Shown one piece after another: positions 60,772-64,000 of a stretch of 64,000 nt of DNA. The stretch's first letter is position 1. Each line of letters opens with the position of its first letter. The notes under the pieces are model-generated. The model was not told the DNA's origin. It was given only the letters and a program-made list of their open reading frames with translations, and did not search any database. Where the stretch lies: NCBI GenBank assembly GCA_947502645.1, contig CANNAD010000001.1, forward strand, positions 1-64,000, given 5' to 3'. This DNA comes from an uncultured Micrococcaceae bacterium (GTDB lineage: Bacteria; Actinomycetota; Actinomycetes; Actinomycetales; Micrococcaceae). The translations under genes were made by a program, and so were the position numbers.

Positions 60772-61572
60772 GTGGTGTCAGAACCCGGCAGCACCCTCAG
60801 CGTAGACGCGAAGCAATTCGACGCCCTCTCCCCCGCGCTCTGGAACCCCATGGGAAACGCCCTCGTTGCAGCCGCACGGTTGGAGGCGAATGACCATGCA
60901 CTGAATGTTTTCTGCCGAACCGGTGCGAGCGCTCTCCCCGCGGCCCAGACCGTGGGAAAGGGCGGAAGAATTGACGCCACTGATCCCTCAGCTGGCATGC
61001 TCGAAATCGCCAGTCGAAAGGCCCACGCGTTGGACCTCGAACAACTCAATCTGGTGCACACCGATTCACTGACACCATCAAAGACGTCCAGATACGACGC
61101 CGTAATAGTGGCGTACGATCTTTTCACCCTGCCGGACCCAGACGCCGCCGGCAGCGAACTCGCCGCCCTACTCCGGTCTGGCGGAAGGTTCGCAGTATCA
61201 GCATGGTCCAGCGGCGCCCATGCCGATTTCGCAGAAACACTGGTTGGTATCTGCACCAGTCACGCCCCTCATGCTGCTGACCACGCGTCACGGGTTGCCC
61301 GTAATACCCGCCGAGTTGATACACCCGAAAAACTCATGGACTGGCTATCCAGTCTCCAACTGGGCAACGTGGAAATCGCCCCCACCAATGTGTCAGTCCC
61401 CTTGACCGCAGACCTCGCCTGGTCCCTCGTAGAAGGCACCTGGTACTCTGCTCTTCTCCCAGAGGACCCGCGCACAAGAGAAGACGTCCGGGCAGAGTTC
61501 GTCCAGGAACTCGGCGAAGACTACGTGCTCAATGCGAACACGTTGATGGCTGTCGCGGAACCACTGCACTGA
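60772..61572 (+). CDS. Class I SAM-dependent methyltransferase-like protein
   Basis: Rossmann-like pattern with divergent motif I (ALNVFCRTGAS) and LLRSGGRFAVSAWS. Confidence 0.75.
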   Translation: MVSEPGSTLSVDAKQFDALSPALWNPMGNALVAAARLEANDHALNVFCRTGASALPAAQTVGKGGRIDATDPSAGMLEIASRKAHALDLEQLNLVHTDSLTPSKTSRYDAVIVAYDLFTLPDPDAAGSELAALLRSGGRFAVSAWSSGAHADFAETLVGICTSHAPHAADHASRVARNTRRVDTPEKLMDWLSSLQLGNVEIAPTNVSVPLTADLAWSLVEGTWYSALLPEDPRTREDVRAEFVQELGEDYVLNANTLMAVAEPLH

Positions 61573-61590
61573 CCGAGCCTTCGCCCGGAC

Positions 61591-61618
61591 CCATCCGAAA
61601 CTCCCACGACACCGAATA
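61591..61618 (+). promoter_or_regulatory. SigK-type promoter candidate
   Basis: CCATCC (61591-61596)-N15-CCGAATA (61612-61618), 46 nt before sigK start. Confidence 0.55.
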
Positions 61619-61663
61619 AGGGGTACAGCATGGGATATTCCAGGAGCCCTATGCTGGAGATCT

Positions 61664-62281
61664 ATGGAAAATCCGATCAGTAGTCAATCGTCCGCCACAG
61701 GTGGCGATCCGGTACGAAAGGCAGGTGAGTCAGCTGATCAGAGTCATCTCATTGACTTGCTTGAGCAGATCTCCGGTGGAGATCAGGATGCCTTCGCACA
61801 GTTCTACAATCACACGTCCAAGCGGGTCTACGGACTGGCACGCCGCGTGTTGGTAGATGCAGAGCTGAGCCGGGACGCCACCCAGGAAGTGTACCTGCAG
61901 GTGTGGAACTCGGCCGGAAAATACAGTCAGAAAAGCGGAACCCCGCTGGCCTGGTTGATGACTCTGGCACACCGCAGGGCCGTGGACAAGGTCCGTTCGC
62001 AGCAGAGCGCCACGGCACGCGAAGCCCGCTACGGTGCAGCAATGCAGGTACCGGACCGGGATGACGTAGCGGAAACTGTGGAACAGCAGCTGGAGGCAGA
62101 AGCCGTGGTGACCTGTCTCGAGACACTGACACAGACTCAACAGGAGTCTGTGCGCATGGCCTACTACGGTGGACTGACCTACCGGGAAGTGGCAGAAAAA
62201 CTCGGGGCTGCCGTCCCCACCATCAAATCCCGGATCCGGGATGGACTCATACGACTCAGGAACTGTCTGGAGGTGAATTGA
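61664..62281 (+). CDS. sigK: ECF sigma factor SigK-type
   Basis: GDQDAFAQFYNHTSKRVYGLARRVLVDAELSRDATQEVYLQVWNSAGKY; followed by RskA-like anti-sigma. Confidence 0.92.
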   Translation: MENPISSQSSATGGDPVRKAGESADQSHLIDLLEQISGGDQDAFAQFYNHTSKRVYGLARRVLVDAELSRDATQEVYLQVWNSAGKYSQKSGTPLAWLMTLAHRRAVDKVRSQQSATAREARYGAAMQVPDRDDVAETVEQQLEAEAVVTCLETLTQTQQESVRMAYYGGLTYREVAEKLGAAVPTIKSRIRDGLIRLRNCLEVN

Positions 62282-62282
62282 A

Positions 62283-63092
62283 ATGCGGAACGACATGAAC
62301 AATCAGTTCGGTGAAAACCTCACCCATGACCTGAAAAATGGCCTCTTGCTTGAATGGGCGGAGCTGTACGCACTCAATGCCCTCTCGGACGCAGAACGAA
62401 CGCAGATCGAAGCCCATGTAGCAGCAGCAGATCCAGCGACCAGAGACCCGTTTGAGGCCAGAGTGGCAATGGCTCGCGATACCCTGTCCGCTGCCTACGG
62501 CAATGTTCAGACGGAACCTCCTGCCGACCTCCTCGCCAGCATCATGACCGAGCTGCCTACCGCGGACAATGGTCAGAAAACCGGGGACAATTCAACGCCT
62601 TCTGCAACGGTCTCCGATCTGGGCCAGCATCGGGAGAACCGGAAAAAGCGGTTTACTCCAGGCCAGTGGATCCTTTCCGCTGCGGCGGCCGTCGCCGTCA
62701 TCGTCGCTGGTGTGACTGTCACGCAGAACCTGCAGCCGGACTCGCTCACGGACCAGATCATGACCGCCACAGACGTTCAGCAACGGACGCTGGACATCGC
62801 CGGAGGTTCCGCAGAGGTCAGTGTCTCGGAATCGACGAACGCCGCCGTCGTGGCCATGCGTGACGTGCCACCTCCGCCCGAGGGCAAGGTTTACCAGATG
62901 TGGCGCATACCCGCCGATGGCACGGCTCCAATACCCGCTGGAACGATGACCGGCGAAGACGTGGCCAACGGCAAGCCCACGCCAGTGTCCAATATTGACC
63001 CCTACTCGGCTCTGGCCATCACCATCGAACCAGAAGGCGGATCGAAAACGCCGACGACGCCGGTCATAGCCTCCATTCCGCTGGAAAGCTGA
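62283..63092 (+). CDS. rskA: Anti-sigma-K factor RskA-like
   Basis: LLEWAELYALNALSDAERTQIEAHVA; one TM; C-terminal PPPPEGKVYQMWRIPADGTAPIPAGT. Confidence 0.92.
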   Translation: MRNDMNNQFGENLTHDLKNGLLLEWAELYALNALSDAERTQIEAHVAAADPATRDPFEARVAMARDTLSAAYGNVQTEPPADLLASIMTELPTADNGQKTGDNSTPSATVSDLGQHRENRKKRFTPGQWILSAAAAVAVIVAGVTVTQNLQPDSLTDQIMTATDVQQRTLDIAGGSAEVSVSESTNAAVVAMRDVPPPPEGKVYQMWRIPADGTAPIPAGTMTGEDVANGKPTPVSNIDPYSALAITIEPEGGSKTPTTPVIASIPLES

Positions 63093-63116
63093 ACGACGCC
63101 TGAAACTCGTGCAGGT

Positions 63117-63881
63117 CTAGAAACCCGCGAAAGTCGCCGGGGTGTTCACGCCCACAACGTGAAACGCCTCGGCGCTGAGCCCGTCACCAAGACCGCCCCT
63201 CACAGCGTTTTCACGCAGGATGGATCTGACCCCGGAATCCATGGCGTCCAGCTCAGGATGCTGACTGGAATGAATGCGGATGGCCGCCAGCTTGGCGTCG
63301 GTATGGGATGAGATGTCCACAAAGTGGTTTTCGCGTTCCAGGGGCGCACCGTACAACCACATCCACTGAACCTTGAACGCTTCCAAGCCGGCATCTGCCA
63401 GTTCGGGATAGGCAAAGGGATTCTCCACCGCCGGATACACTGCCCTCGTCACAGCCTCGCCGCAGGCCAGGTGATCAGGGTGACTCTTCTGCAGCCGGTC
63501 CCAGCTCCGCTCCGGGTGCATAGCGACGACGATATCGGGACGCACCTCCCGGATGACCCGGACCACATCCCGGATGACGTCATGGCTGGCCTCGAGATAC
63601 CCGTCCGCGTAGCCCAACCAGCGGATATCCTCCACACCAACCAGCGCGGCAGCCGCCTTTTGTTCCGACTGACGCATTGCCACGATATCCGGACGGTGCG
63701 CGTCATCGAACCCGCCGGCGTCGCCGTCGGTCATGATGCAATACGTGACGTCCGCTCCGGCATCCGCCCACCCCGCGATCGTCCCCGCGGCACCAAAATC
63801 AATATCATCGGGATGTGCACCGAAGCACAACACCCGCCGGGGAGAGATACTCTTCGTGAGATTTCCCAAAGCCGCATTCAT
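63117..63881 (-). CDS. PIG-L family deacetylase (BshB/MshB-like)
   Basis: VLCFGAHPDDIDFGAAGTIAGW; VVAMHPERSWDRLQKSHPDHLACG; start MNAALG at 63881 or GTG at 63887. Confidence 0.92.
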   Translation of the reverse strand: MNAALGNLTKSISPRRVLCFGAHPDDIDFGAAGTIAGWADAGADVTYCIMTDGDAGGFDDAHRPDIVAMRQSEQKAAAALVGVEDIRWLGYADGYLEASHDVIRDVVRVIREVRPDIVVAMHPERSWDRLQKSHPDHLACGEAVTRAVYPAVENPFAYPELADAGLEAFKVQWMWLYGAPLERENHFVDISSHTDAKLAAIRIHSSQHPELDAMDSGVRSILRENAVRGGLGDGLSAEAFHVVGVNTPATFAGF

Positions 63882-63888
63882 GGACACG

Positions 63889-64000
63889 CTAACTCCGTCG
63901 CTTCTTGATCTCTTCTGTGGCCTGCGGCAGAACCGTGAACAGATCCCCCACGACTCCGAAATCTGCAATCTCGAAGACCGGCGAGTCAGCGTCCTTGTTC
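63889..64000 (-). CDS. etfA: Electron transfer flavoprotein alpha subunit, C-terminal fragment (truncated by window edge)
   Basis: Minus strand translates [36 protein letters not shown], the typical EtfA C-terminus. Confidence 0.88.
   Translation of the reverse strand, partial: NKDADSPVFEIADFGVVGDLFTVLPQATEEIKKRRS

Overview
High-GC actinobacterial chromosome segment. Gene content and order suggest Micrococcaceae/Arthrobacter-like (inference). About 55 CDS are supportable; I saw no transposases, CRISPR arrays, rRNA or tRNA genes. Main blocks: (1) 1-15 kb, a surface-glycopolymer locus with LGFP repeats, GT2/GT4 glycosyltransferases, a pyruvyl transferase, a flippase, a Wzm/Wzt-type ABC exporter, GlfT2-like, Glf and an SGNH acyltransferase. 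(2) 15-19 kb, an orphan FHA-TM-FtsK/SpoIIIE ATPase resembling EssC/EccC of type VII secretion. (3) 19.6-40.6 kb, a core block whose order recalls M. tuberculosis Rv3219-Rv3246c (whiB1, pdtaS, Rv3235-like, secA, hpf, comF, lpqB, mtrB, mtrA), interrupted by a giant NAD-GDH and a poorly characterised CpaE-like/SAF/HTH/LysM module. (4) 40.8-47 kb, a DUF4129/DUF4350/MoxR/DUF58 cluster plus a DUF4166 protein. (5) 47-64 kb, a MetE-like protein, chorismate mutase, dipeptide-type ABC transporter, mnmA, cysteine desulfurase, a FolP2-like/RibD-like pair, a J-domain protein, trmL, sigK/rskA-like, a PIG-L deacetylase and the 3' end of etfA. The most interesting non-coding signals are: 10-bp-phased CATCAAAC-type direct repeats in both intergenic regions around the small HTH gene; a three-hairpin terminator-like leader before whiB1; a 13-bp-stem hairpin in the hpf leader; a SigK-like promoter before sigK; and three perfect DnaA boxes, all in non-coding gaps. 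All calls come from reading the sequence; no searches were run.
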